A stretch of DNA of 11,986 bases from Fidelibacterota bacterium. Lineage in GTDB: Bacteria; Marinisomatota; Marinisomatia; Marinisomatales; UBA1611. This document shows, piece by piece, positions 1 to 7,322 of this stretch. A program made the position numbers and the translations under genes. Position 1 is the first letter of the stretch. Every line of letters begins with the position of its first letter. The notes beneath the pieces are model-generated. The model was not told the DNA's origin. It did not search any database and worked only from the letters and a program-made list of their open reading frames with translations. The DNA lies in NCBI GenBank assembly GCA_002722105.1, contig PBKF01000035.1, positions 1-11,986 of the forward strand. Direction: 5' to 3'.

Positions 1-2
1 TG

Positions 3-146
3 GCCAATAAAAACAAAAGGACACTTATAGCACCACTTTATACAAGTATTTTCTTTTTTGTATATTTTGGAGAAATCTATGGAGGCTGGCGAGCGGCAAA
101 ATATAATGAACTTTCTAAAAATAAAATTGATGAGAAGTATTTTTGA
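3..146 (+). CDS. C-terminal end of an unidentified membrane protein (5' truncated)
   Basis: An open frame enters from the left edge and stops at TGA 144-146, giving the last 47 residues of a protein. A hydrophobic, aromatic stretch (about residues 8-25 of the fragment, rich in Phe, Tyr and Ile) is followed by GEIYGGWRAAKYNE and a short charged tail ending in KYF. This looks like a final membrane-spanning segment with a short polar tail. From memory, similar 'IYGxxxAAKxYN' endings occur in small uncharacterised membrane proteins of FCB-group bacteria, but I cannot name the family. It lies upstream of and in the same direction as the tRNA, 46 bp away. That it is a real gene end is likely from its composition; its function is unknown. 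Confidence 0.55.
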   Translation, partial: ANKNKRTLIAPLYTSIFFFVYFGEIYGGWRAAKYNELSKNKIDEKYF

Positions 147-175
147 ATGCTAGTACCAAGATGTAAAATTTAATA

Positions 176-181
176 TATAAT
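176..181 (+). promoter_or_regulatory. Probable -10 box of the tRNA-Thr promoter
   Basis: A perfect TATAAT lies 11 bp before the first tRNA base, in a very AT-rich stretch (161-192). A start about 7 bp downstream would give a leader of only a few bases, usual for a tRNA gene. At a 17-bp spacing the -35 position (153-158, GTACCA) matches TTGACA at only three bases, so the -35 is weak. No other element is visible in the 46-bp gap. Confidence 0.45.
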
Positions 182-192
182 TAAATAAATAT

Positions 193-265
193 GCCACCGT
201 AGCTCAGTTGGTAGAGCATTTCATTCGTAATGAAGAGGTCGGAGGTTCGAATCCTCTCGGTGGCT
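193..265 (+). tRNA. tRNA-Thr (anticodon CGU)
   Basis: A full cloverleaf can be folded by eye. The acceptor stem GCCACCG (193-199) pairs with CGGTGGC (258-264). The D stem is GCTC/GAGC (202-205/214-217), and the anticodon stem TTTCA/TGAAG (219-223/231-235) has one G-U pair. The anticodon loop is TTCGTAA, so the anticodon is CGT (226-228), reading the threonine codon ACG. The variable loop is 5 nt, and the T stem GGAGG/CCTCT (one G-U pair) encloses TTCGAAT. Base 73 is T. The 3' CCA is not encoded (TCTTTA follows) and must be added by the CCA-adding enzyme. The anticodon loop and D arm closely resemble E. coli tRNA-Thr(CGU) as I recall it. The FKBP gene converges on it from the other strand with a 2-bp gap. 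Confidence 0.95.
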
Positions 266-267
266 CT

Positions 268-684
268 TTAGTATTCTTCTACTTCAAGTAGGTCAACTTC
301 AAAAATTAAAGTTGCTCCCGGTGGAATTAAAGCTCCTGCACCTCGGTCTCCATATCCCAATTCAGCAGGAATGATTAATTTTCGTTTTCCGCCAACTTTC
401 ATACTTTTAACTCCCAAATCCCAGCCTTTGATCACAGAACCCACTCCCAAAGTAAAAGTAAAAGGCTCTCTACCCGGTTTCAAAGATGAATCAAATACAG
501 TTCCATCTTCTAATGTACCGGTATAATTCACAACAACCTTATTAAAATCTTTTGCTTCGGCTCCATCACCGATGACTATATCTTCTATCTTTAATCCATT
601 TTCCATTGTATTTACCTGTCGTTTTTGGCAACCAGAGAACAGCAATAAAAGCCCGATTGCAATAAGTTTATTAATAATTTTCAT
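268..684 (-). CDS. FKBP-type peptidyl-prolyl cis-trans isomerase, predicted lipoprotein
   Basis: This 138-residue protein is predicted to speed cis-trans isomerisation of X-Pro bonds in proteins folding in the envelope. Residues 1-18 form a lipoprotein signal: a Lys-containing start, a Leu/Ile-rich core, then FSG before Cys19 (Phe at -3 is a slightly loose lipobox). After a short linker comes one FKBP domain (about 30-136). By alignment to human FKBP12 from memory the active-site positions are kept: Tyr54, Phe64-Asp65, Phe75 and Phe77, Val84-Ile85, Trp88, Tyr111, and the IPPGATLIF strand (120-128). An upstream in-frame ATG (750) would add 22 residues ahead of the signal and run into rarA. The ATG at 684 is preferred for its lipobox and a GAGG 12 nt upstream. 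The gene diverges from rarA and ends 2 bp from the tRNA. The fold is certain; membrane attachment is inferred. Confidence 0.93.
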   Translation of the reverse strand: MKIINKLIAIGLLLLFSGCQKRQVNTMENGLKIEDIVIGDGAEAKDFNKVVVNYTGTLEDGTVFDSSLKPGREPFTFTLGVGSVIKGWDLGVKSMKVGGKRKLIIPAELGYGDRGAGALIPPGATLIFEVDLLEVEEY

Positions 685-735
685 AGTATGTTGATTCCTC
701 ACCTTGTAAAAAAAGGGTGGTAAATTTACTGTACT
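685..735. promoter_or_regulatory. Short divergent intergenic region between the FKBP gene and rarA
   Basis: Only 51 bp separate two divergent start codons, so both promoters must overlap each other or run into the coding ends. It holds a perfect 10-bp palindrome GTAAATTTAC (720-729). TACTATG is present at both starts in inverted orientation (682-688 as its complement, and 732-738). An A-run followed by GGGTGG (707-720) could supply a distant Shine-Dalgarno for rarA. I cannot place a convincing -35/-10 pair for either gene. The palindrome could be an operator or simply AT-rich chance. Confidence 0.35.
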
Positions 736-2040
736 ATGAATTCCACCCAAATGTTATTCGATACACATTTACCGCCTTTAGCTGAGCGGATGCGACCAAA
801 ATGCTTTGAAGAATTTTTTGGCCAAAATCATCTGATGGGTGAGGGGAAAATTCTTCATCGCCTTATTAATAATTCATCCATCTTTTCAATGGTCTTTTGG
901 GGTCCGCCGGGAACAGGAAAAACTACATTGGCCAGAATGATCGCAGAGTCGTCCGATGCAGAGATCCGAGAATTTTCTGCTGTTTCCAGCGGTGTAAAAG
1001 AATTAAGGGAAGTAATCAAATTTGGAAAGAATAATCGTGAACTGGGTAATCAAACAATTCTATTTATTGATGAAATTCACCGCTTCAGTAAAAGCCAGCA
1101 GGATGCACTCCTCCATGCAGTCGAAGATGGCACCATTATTTTAATCGGGGCGACCACAGAAAATCCATCTTTTGAAGTTATTTCTCCTCTTTTATCCCGT
1201 TGTCGTATTCTTACTTTAAAGCCATTAGGGATAAATCAATTAACTAATATTTTTCATACTGTTTTTAAAAATGATGTAGTTCTGTCCAAAGGGATTATTT
1301 TAATTAATGAAGCTGAACAAGATGTATTAATCCAATCTGCTAGTGGTGATGCACGGAAAATGCTCAATACTTTGGAAGTGGCGGTGAATCTTATTGGCGG
1401 AAAAGGACACATCACGAAAGCAATATTGGATGAAGCGATTCAATCCAAAACATTAATTTATGATAAGCAGGGAGAATATCATTACGATACGATCAGTGCT
1501 TTTATCAAATCAGTACGAGGTTCCGATCCGGATGCTGCCCTTTATTGGCTAGCTGTCATGTTGGAAGGAGGAGAAAAACCGGAATTTATCGCACGGAGAC
1601 TCATTATTCTCGCATCGGAAGATATTGGGAATGCAGATCCAAACGGGCTTACGCTGGCCACTTCCGGATTCCAGGCAGTCCATATGATTGGTATGCCAGA
1701 AGCATCTCTGGTTCTGGCACAAGTCACAACTTACCTCGCCAGTACACTAAAATCAAATGCCAGCTATTCAGGTATTAAAGCCGCTACCAATGCGATAAAA
1801 GAGTCGGGAACTCCTTCGGTGCCTCTGCATTTGAGAAATGCACCAACAGACTTAATGAAAAATATGGATTACGGTAAAGATTATCAATATCCGCATGAGC
1901 ACTCAGATCATTTTTTGGATGTGAATTATTTTCCTGAAGGCAAGCAGCAGACATTCTATAAACCAACAACCCAAGGCCAGGAAGAGTGGATTCAAAAACG
2001 TCTGAAATCACTATGGAAGGATCGTTATCATAAAGAATGA
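736..2040 (+). CDS. rarA: RarA/MgsA-family AAA+ ATPase (replication-associated recombination protein A)
   Basis: RarA is a homotetrameric clamp-loader-like ATPase that acts at stalled replication forks and single-strand DNA junctions. The 434 residues match the family's usual length. Visible motifs are Walker A GPPGTGKT (56-63), Walker [11 protein letters not shown] (108-117), sensor 1 GATTENPSF (138-146), the arginine-finger stretch SRCR (154-157) and sensor 2 GDARKMLN (204-211). The C-terminal tetramerisation region includes [28 protein letters not shown] (261-273) and [17 protein letters not shown] (286-302), all family signatures. The N-terminal LAERMRP and the FGQNHL box are also typical. 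The first ATG is chosen because the family motif starts soon after it; the only nearby purine-rich site (GGTGG to 720) is far away, so initiation may be weak or SD-independent. Its stop overlaps the lptD start as ATGA. Confidence 0.97.
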   Translation: MNSTQMLFDTHLPPLAERMRPKCFEEFFGQNHLMGEGKILHRLINNSSIFSMVFWGPPGTGKTTLARMIAESSDAEIREFSAVSSGVKELREVIKFGKNNRELGNQTILFIDEIHRFSKSQQDALLHAVEDGTIILIGATTENPSFEVISPLLSRCRILTLKPLGINQLTNIFHTVFKNDVVLSKGIILINEAEQDVLIQSASGDARKMLNTLEVAVNLIGGKGHITKAILDEAIQSKTLIYDKQGEYHYDTISAFIKSVRGSDPDAALYWLAVMLEGGEKPEFIARRLIILASEDIGNADPNGLTLATSGFQAVHMIGMPEASLVLAQVTTYLASTLKSNASYSGIKAATNAIKESGTPSVPLHLRNAPTDLMKNMDYGKDYQYPHEHSDHFLDVNYFPEGKQQTFYKPTTQGQEEWIQKRLKSLWKDRYHKE

Positions 2041-5000
2041 AAAAACTTCTTTTCATATTTTTATTTTCTTCATTCCTGTTCCCCAATAACAGGCTTCGTC
2101 TTAAAAAAGCTAACATGCTGGAAAACAAGACGATAAATGGAGAGTCTGTAAAATTTATTTCTGGTGATGTAATCTTTACAAAAGGTACTCTTACGCTGAA
2201 TTGTCAAGAAGGACGGCATTACGAAAGGGAAGAACTTGCTATTTTATATCGTCAGGTAATTGCACTGCAGGAAGGTCGTACCCTTACCTGCGACACATTG
2301 AAATTCTATTCTGATGAAGATAAGATAATCAGTATTGGAATTCCCCATGTCTGGGACCAAGATTATGATCTAAAAGCAGATTCCTTAACTGTGTTTACAG
2401 AAATAGATAGTGGTGTTGCTTTGGGGAATGTTATTCTTGTCCAAAAAGGGCAAATAATTTCCGCTGATCGGATTGAATATCAAAAAGAACCTACGGTAGA
2501 TGGTGTTTCCTACATAGCTTATGGAAATGTGACTATCAAAGATTCATCTCGAATTGCAACCTGTGGCAAAGCAAAGTATGACCGTACCAATGAGAACACC
2601 ACCTTGGAGATTGAACCTGAAATAACCGATAACGGTCGTATACTTTCCGGTGAAAAAATTATATTAACATATAAGCAAGAAGAATTAGAAAAACTATATA
2701 TACCTAAAAAAGCCTTCGCCCTTACACCCGTAAGTGGCTATAAACAGTCTAAATTTGATTCGTTGGCATTTGGAGACTCATTACAGTTTCATGATAAAAT
2801 GGAAGGCTCCCAGTTAACCGGTCATTTCATTGATGGGATATTAGATTCTTTACGTATTGAAGGCATGGCAAAAACTATATATCACGTTTTCGACGATTCT
2901 GTTTATCAAGGAAAAAACATTGCCTCCGGTGATACCATCACTATGGCTTTTTTAGAGGATGAACTGGATCTGTTACGTATCATTGGCGGATCAGAAGGAA
3001 AATATGTCCCCGATTCAATCGCCAGCGATGTAGATATGCCTGTAGTTTATTCTGCCGATGAAATTAAATATAGAATGAAAGATGAAGAGTCTGACTTTAA
3101 TGGGAAAGCAAACATAAAACACGATGCTACAAATCTTGAAGCAGGATTTATAACGGTAAATTGGAAAACCCAATTGCTGAATGCGATTCCGAAACTTGAA
3201 TCAGATTCATTGTCAGAGCCCTTAAAACCCATCATCAAAGAAAAAGGGAAAGATCCGATGACTGGGGATGCCATGACTTATAATCTGGGAACAAAAAAAG
3301 GAAAAGTCACTAAAGGGCATACAAAAGCCGATGACGGTTATTATTCCGGGAAACAGATTAATAATGAAACAAATAAGATTTTCTTCATTGAAAGTTCAAC
3401 CTATACAACCTGTGATCTGGATACAGCACATTTTCATTTCGAATCTGAAAAAATGAAAATTATTCAGAATGATATCGTTATTGCACGTCCAATTATATTG
3501 CATCTAGGGCAGATTCCTATTTTTGGAATTCCATTAGGGATATTCCCCCACAAAGGTGGGCAACGACACTCAGGGTGGATTATGCCTTCTTACGGAGATA
3601 CAAAAAATCGAGGACAATATCTTCAGGGTCTGGGGTTTTATTGGGCTCCAAGTGAGTATTGGGATTCAAAATTAACCTTGGATTTTAGTGACAGGCAAGG
3701 AGCGATTTTCAAAACAAGAAATGTCTATCGAATACGCTACAAGTTCAATGGCAGTTTTAATCTTCGTAATCAGCAATATTTAAATCAATCGAGTAATATT
3801 GCTAATATCACTGACGCACGGAAAACCAGTACAAATATTAAATGGACACACAGCCAAAAACTTCGGAACCACCAGAATTTTAATGCGAATGTGACATATT
3901 CCAGTAGCGGTGATTATGATTTCAGTAAAAAATATGGGCAAACAGAGGCAGATAGAATGAATCAGAAGGCTATTTCTAATATGTCCTATTCTAAACGATG
4001 GCCAAAACTCAAGAATTCACTCAGTGTCAGTTATTATTCGAATAGAGATTTACTGATTGATGATAAGATTAACCCAGACAGCCCTTATTTTGTTGAGCCT
4101 ACTAAAACTGGAACGCAATTAAACAGGCTAAACCGTACGTTCCCAAAACTTTCATTCCGGCGCGGTCAAAGTAATTTTTTTCCAACAACAGCAAAAGAAA
4201 AAAAATGGTATAATACTATCACCTGGAATTATGGTCTTAATTATAGTAGCAAAGATCGAGACTTTTATGAATCAGTTTTTAAAGATAGTCTAGAATCATT
4301 TGGCTGGAATGATGAATTTGAAAATGAACAAAACAGAGGATGGGTTCATACATCATCAATCAATGCTCCCCATAAAATATTCAAATATATTGCTATAAAT
4401 CCCAGAATGAGTTTGAAATCAGTCTGGGTGGATAAATCCTATGATGGTATTTGGAATGATTCGACAAATACATTTGATAAATCTCTTAAAGAAGAGTACG
4501 AATTTCGGACCACTGGCTCTTTTTCCATGAACACAAATACGCAGATTTACGGTCTGTTCCCCATCCCTTTAGGTCCGATTAGAGCAATACGACATGTAAT
4601 GTCGCCTTCAATCGGTTATTCTTGGACACCGGATTTTTCCAAGCCATTTTTTGGGAGAGACTTGGGCTATATTATTACTCATACAGATGATAACGGGAAC
4701 GAATATTTCCATGATAGATTTGCAGGAACGTTGGCTGGAGGAACGCCAAGAACTGAAAGAAAATCCATGAATTTTAGTTTAAATAATGTATTTCAAGCCA
4801 AAGTAAATAGAGGCGATGATGAGAAAAAAATTGACCTGTTAACTTGGCGGATGAGCAGCAGTTATAATTTTGCAGCAGATTCCATGAATTTTTCAAATAT
4901 TCGTTCAACAATGCGTTCAAAAATTGCCGGGAAATTGAACCTAGACTTAAATATGACCCATGATTTTTACCAATATAATACAGACCAGAGAAGACGAATT

Positions 5001-5543
5001 TCTGATTTTAACCGGAATGAAAATAATTTTATCAGTCCGAGGCTTACATCAGCCAGGCTTTCAACAGGTTTTCGTTTTTCTGGGAAGAGATGGACTGATA
5101 TCATGGGTAAGGAAGTTGAAGATGATACAACGTCAATTGATGAAGATTTATCAGGCCCAGGTTTGACCAATCCACTAAAAGAAACCCGGAACACATTAAA
5201 TAATAAGGAGCTTTGGCGAACCAATGTTAGTTTAAGTTATTCTTATACTGCAACCAACCCTGATGACCCACGTAAAACGTTTTGGGCAAATACGAATACT
5301 TCCATTAATCTGACAAAGAAATGGCGCATGTCTTACAGGGCAAGATTTGATTTGATTCAAAGAGATTTAGTAAATCACTCCTTCAATATCCATCGTGATC
5401 TACATTGTTGGGAATTATCCTTGGGCTGGACACCAACCGGTATAGGTCAAGGGGTTAATTTTAAACTGAATGTAAAATCTCCAACATTGAAAGATATAAA
5501 AATTGAGAAAAAATCAGGTGTTTTTTCCGGTCCAAGACTCTAG
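2037..5543 (+). CDS. lptD: LptD-like LPS-assembly outer-membrane protein with a long OstA-like N-terminus
   Basis: LptD is the outer-membrane beta-barrel that receives lipopolysaccharide from the periplasmic Lpt bridge and inserts it into the outer leaflet. At 1168 residues this one is much longer than E. coli LptD (about 780). Residues 1-16 look like a signal peptide, without an obvious AxA site. Residues about 24-385 carry successive OstA/LptA-like short-strand stretches (SGDVIFTKG, ADSLTVF, YGNVTIKD). The last OstA segment (about 405-460) leads to YTTCDLD. The barrel entry follows: HFESEKMKI, HLGQIPIFGIPLGIFP (489-504), SGWIMPSYG (512-520). The remainder is alternating polar and aromatic strands. 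Cys459 and Cys1124 (HCWEL) fall where E. coli LptD has Cys173 and Cys724/725, so an inter-domain disulfide is possible. The start overlaps the rarA stop (ATGA); AAGGA lies about 15 nt upstream, so translational coupling is likely. No lptE, lptA or lptC is visible nearby. Confidence 0.9.
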   Translation: MKKLLFIFLFSSFLFPNNRLRLKKANMLENKTINGESVKFISGDVIFTKGTLTLNCQEGRHYEREELAILYRQVIALQEGRTLTCDTLKFYSDEDKIISIGIPHVWDQDYDLKADSLTVFTEIDSGVALGNVILVQKGQIISADRIEYQKEPTVDGVSYIAYGNVTIKDSSRIATCGKAKYDRTNENTTLEIEPEITDNGRILSGEKIILTYKQEELEKLYIPKKAFALTPVSGYKQSKFDSLAFGDSLQFHDKMEGSQLTGHFIDGILDSLRIEGMAKTIYHVFDDSVYQGKNIASGDTITMAFLEDELDLLRIIGGSEGKYVPDSIASDVDMPVVYSADEIKYRMKDEESDFNGKANIKHDATNLEAGFITVNWKTQLLNAIPKLESDSLSEPLKPIIKEKGKDPMTGDAMTYNLGTKKGKVTKGHTKADDGYYSGKQINNETNKIFFIESSTYTTCDLDTAHFHFESEKMKIIQNDIVIARPIILHLGQIPIFGIPLGIFPHKGGQRHSGWIMPSYGDTKNRGQYLQGLGFYWAPSEYWDSKLTLDFSDRQGAIFKTRNVYRIRYKFNGSFNLRNQQYLNQSSNIANITDARKTSTNIKWTHSQKLRNHQNFNANVTYSSSGDYDFSKKYGQTEADRMNQKAISNMSYSKRWPKLKNSLSVSYYSNRDLLIDDKINPDSPYFVEPTKTGTQLNRLNRTFPKLSFRRGQSNFFPTTAKEKKWYNTITWNYGLNYSSKDRDFYESVFKDSLESFGWNDEFENEQNRGWVHTSSINAPHKIFKYIAINPRMSLKSVWVDKSYDGIWNDSTNTFDKSLKEEYEFRTTGSFSMNTNTQIYGLFPIPLGPIRAIRHVMSPSIGYSWTPDFSKPFFGRDLGYIITHTDDNGNEYFHDRFAGTLAGGTPRTERKSMNFSLNNVFQAKVNRGDDEKKIDLLTWRMSSSYNFAADSMNFSNIRSTMRSKIAGKLNLDLNMTHDFYQYNTDQRRRISDFNRNENNFISPRLTSARLSTGFRFSGKRWTDIMGKEVEDDTTSIDEDLSGPGLTNPLKETRNTLNNKELWRTNVSLSYSYTATNPDDPRKTFWANTNTSINLTKKWRMSYRARFDLIQRDLVNHSFNIHRDLHCWELSLGWTPTGIGQGVNFKLNVKSPTLKDIKIEKKSGVFSGPRL

Positions 5544-5657
5544 GATAGAAAATATATTTTTACAGAATATGATCATACCAAAAATAAATGAATATAAATC
5601 TTCAATTGAACTAACCCAATCAAATATGGAAATTCAAGTCATAAATAGGAACAAATC
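5544..5657 (+). other. Intergenic gap between lptD and the zinc-ribbon gene, with a possible 30-codon leader ORF
   Basis: This 114-bp AT-rich gap has no clear terminator hairpin after lptD. An ATG at 5569 opens a 30-codon frame that closes at TGA 5659-5661, overlapping the next gene's start as ATGA, the same layout as the two larger ATGA joints in this window. It lacks a good Shine-Dalgarno, and its predicted product (starting MIIPKINEYK) is not recognisable. TATAAA at 5593-5598 could be a -10 box for the next gene, but its -35 position is poor. The two readings compete: a promoter there would bypass the small frame. Confidence 0.3.
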
Positions 5658-5996
5658 ATGATCTGTCCCCAATGCTACGCCGAATATTTAGATCACATTC
5701 AGAAATGTGGTGATTGTAAAGTTCCTCTTGCAGATGCATGTTTGATTGATCTGCCTATTCCGGAAATGACATGGAAATCACTACCGCCATTTCAGGGAAA
5801 AGTTTATGCACATATGGCTGCAGAAATATTAGATGAAAACAATATCCCAAATTATTTAAAAATGGATTGGGCAACTTCTGCATTTAATATTAATGGGGCA
5901 AATATTCCTGGAGAAGTGGTCCGAATCTTTGTACCTGAAACATCTATGGAAAAAGCATCTGATCTTGTTTTAAGTATCATTGGAGAATCAAATTGA
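5658..5996 (+). CDS. Small zinc-ribbon protein with a C-terminal DUF2007-like domain
   Basis: The 112-residue protein opens with a rubredoxin-like zinc ribbon: Cys3-x2-Cys6, ten residues, then Cys17-x2-Cys20 followed by KVPL. Residues about 46-110 form a compact alpha/beta stretch (KVYAHMAAEILDENNIPNYL, then GEVVRIFVPETSMEKASDLV). This resembles the DUF2007 'putative signal-transducing' domain, whose biochemical role is unknown to me. No signal peptide or membrane segment is present, so it is probably cytoplasmic. The start is supported by AGGA 7 nt before the ATG. Its last codons contain the Shine-Dalgarno of hisS and the two genes overlap by 4 bp, so they are almost certainly cotranscribed and translationally coupled. 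A role linked to histidyl-tRNA synthesis is not implied by the sequence. Zinc binding is inferred from the cysteines; the domain name is moderately sure. Confidence 0.8.
   Translation: MICPQCYAEYLDHIQKCGDCKVPLADACLIDLPIPEMTWKSLPPFQGKVYAHMAAEILDENNIPNYLKMDWATSAFNINGANIPGEVVRIFVPETSMEKASDLVLSIIGESN
5982..5985 (+). promoter_or_regulatory. Shine-Dalgarno fixing the TTG start of hisS
   Basis: GGAG lies inside the final codons of the zinc-ribbon gene, 7 nt before TTG 5993-5995. The upstream stop TGA (5994-5996) overlaps this codon as TTGA. No ATG or GTG precedes the conserved KGTHDILP motif in frame at a better position, so the site decides the start. Confidence 0.75.
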
Positions 5997-7249
5997 ATAT
6001 CATTCGCACGATTAAAGGCACTCATGATATTTTGCCTGCAGATTCAAAAAATTGGCGAAATCTAGAAAATATTGTGAATGAAGTATGTGGTAGATTTGGC
6101 TATGAAGAAATTAGGACTCCTATCTTTGAGGAAACTCGCCTTTTCTCGAGAAGTGTTGGTGAAAATACTGATATTGTTTCAAAAGAAATGTACAGTTGGG
6201 AAGACCGAGATGGAATATCACTCACCCTCCGCCCTGAGCTGACTGCATCTGTTGTCCGATCGTTTATCCAACATAATCTTGGTACCCAGGCTCCTATACA
6301 AAGATTGTACTATATGGGACCGTTATTCCGAAGGGAACGCCCACAAAAAGGCAGGCAACGACAATTTCACCAGTTTGGCGTAGAAGCATTTGGATCAAAA
6401 TATCCGGAGCAGGATGCAGAGATTATTGCTATTGCCTGGCAAATTTTAGAAGAATGCGGGCTCAGTAAAAAATCCACGCTTCATTTAAATAGTATTGGGT
6501 CTACAGAATGCCGGCAGGATTTCAGATATGCTCTGCGTGATTATATTCGCCCCAATCTGGATCAATTCTCAGAAACAAGCCAAAAACGGTTTGAAACCAA
6601 TCCGCTTCGCATTCTGGATTCAAAGGCAGATTTTGAACAGAAATTATTAGAAAATGCTCCGAAGATTTCTGACTTTTTTACACAGAATGATAAAATACAC
6701 TTTGATAAAATACAGTCTTATTTGATAGCCATGGGTATTCCATTTTCCTTGGATGAGAAATTAGTCCGGGGGCTGGATTATTATTCCAGGACTGTTTTTG
6801 AATTCAGATCAACTGCTCTAGGCGCTCAGGATGCTTTACTTGGTGGAGGACGTTATGATGGACTCGTTAAGACGTTAGGTGGAAAGCCAACTCCAGGAAT
6901 TGGTTTTGCTGCAGGTATGGAAAGGTTTTTATTGGGTATGAATGAACAGAAAATGGATTCCAAAACTGATGTTTATTTTGTTTGTTTAGATGAATCTGCC
7001 CTTTTTACATGTCTTTCTCTATCAAATCAGATAAGGCGAGCTGGTTATTCTGTGATGACGGATCCTCGCCGAAGAAGTATGAAAGCACAGATGCGGGAAG
7101 CCAATAAAATGAATGCGAAATATGCAATCATCTTGGGTCAGAAAGAGTTGGAAGATAAAACTGTTGTTTTCAAGGATCTTGCAAAAGGAGATCAGGAAAG
7201 TATTCTACAATCTGGTTTGATAAAAAAAATAGAAGGTTTGACAAAATAA
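5993..7249 (+). CDS. hisS: Histidyl-tRNA synthetase
   Basis: This class II synthetase charges tRNA-His with histidine using ATP, in the cytoplasm, as a homodimer. At 418 residues it has the normal bacterial length. The N-terminal RTIKGTHDILP (5-15) is the family's opening signature. TLRPELTASVVR (78-89) and motif 2 with LFRRERPQKGRQRQFHQFG (111-129) form the ATP/histidine site. The histidine-specific loop LVRGLDYYSRTVFEF (257-271) and GGGRYDGL (284-291) follow. Motif 3 is PGIGFAAGMERFLL (301-314), and residues about 325-418 form the alpha/beta anticodon-binding domain. Translation starts at a TTG that overlaps the preceding stop by 4 bp, with a well-spaced GGAG. The 3' end contains a perfect TTGACA that appears to be the -35 box of the topA promoter. 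No key residue appears to be missing. Confidence 0.97.
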   Translation: MNIIRTIKGTHDILPADSKNWRNLENIVNEVCGRFGYEEIRTPIFEETRLFSRSVGENTDIVSKEMYSWEDRDGISLTLRPELTASVVRSFIQHNLGTQAPIQRLYYMGPLFRRERPQKGRQRQFHQFGVEAFGSKYPEQDAEIIAIAWQILEECGLSKKSTLHLNSIGSTECRQDFRYALRDYIRPNLDQFSETSQKRFETNPLRILDSKADFEQKLLENAPKISDFFTQNDKIHFDKIQSYLIAMGIPFSLDEKLVRGLDYYSRTVFEFRSTALGAQDALLGGGRYDGLVKTLGGKPTPGIGFAAGMERFLLGMNEQKMDSKTDVYFVCLDESALFTCLSLSNQIRRAGYSVMTDPRRRSMKAQMREANKMNAKYAIILGQKELEDKTVVFKDLAKGDQESILQSGLIKKIEGLTK

Positions 7250-7267
7250 ATTTTTCCACATTATATT
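7238..7267 (+). promoter_or_regulatory. Predicted sigma70-type promoter of the topA group
   Basis: TTGACA (7238-7243) inside the last codons of hisS is followed, after 18 bp, by TATATT (7262-7267, five of six consensus bases). Transcription would start near 7274, leaving a leader of about 50 nt that holds AGGA (7309-7312) 10 nt before the topA ATG. In an AT-rich genome a -10 match is cheap; the perfect -35 at a sensible spacing, just before a gene that starts after a 73-bp gap, is what makes it credible. No terminator for hisS is visible in the gap. Confidence 0.5.
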
Positions 7268-7322
7268 ACATATGCGTACATGAAAAACAAATTTTTATAG
7301 CGATAAACAGGATTTCCATTCT

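Noticed and set aside
193..265. tRNA-Thr as an attachment site for an integrated element.
   Set aside because: No integrase, no direct repeat of the tRNA 3' end and no accessory genes in the window.
685..750. Longer FKBP start at 750 adding 22 residues.
   Set aside because: It would overlap the rarA start and push the lipoprotein signal inside the protein; the ATG at 684 places the signal at the N-terminus and has a better ribosome site.
1784..2128. Open frame of 114 codons on the minus strand across the rarA/lptD joint.
   Set aside because: It is antisense to two clearly conserved proteins, and its product shows no family motif; a shadow frame.
3547..3560. 5-bp GC-rich hairpin CCCAC/GTGGG in lptD.
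   Set aside because: Lies within the conserved barrel-entry codons, with no downstream T run.
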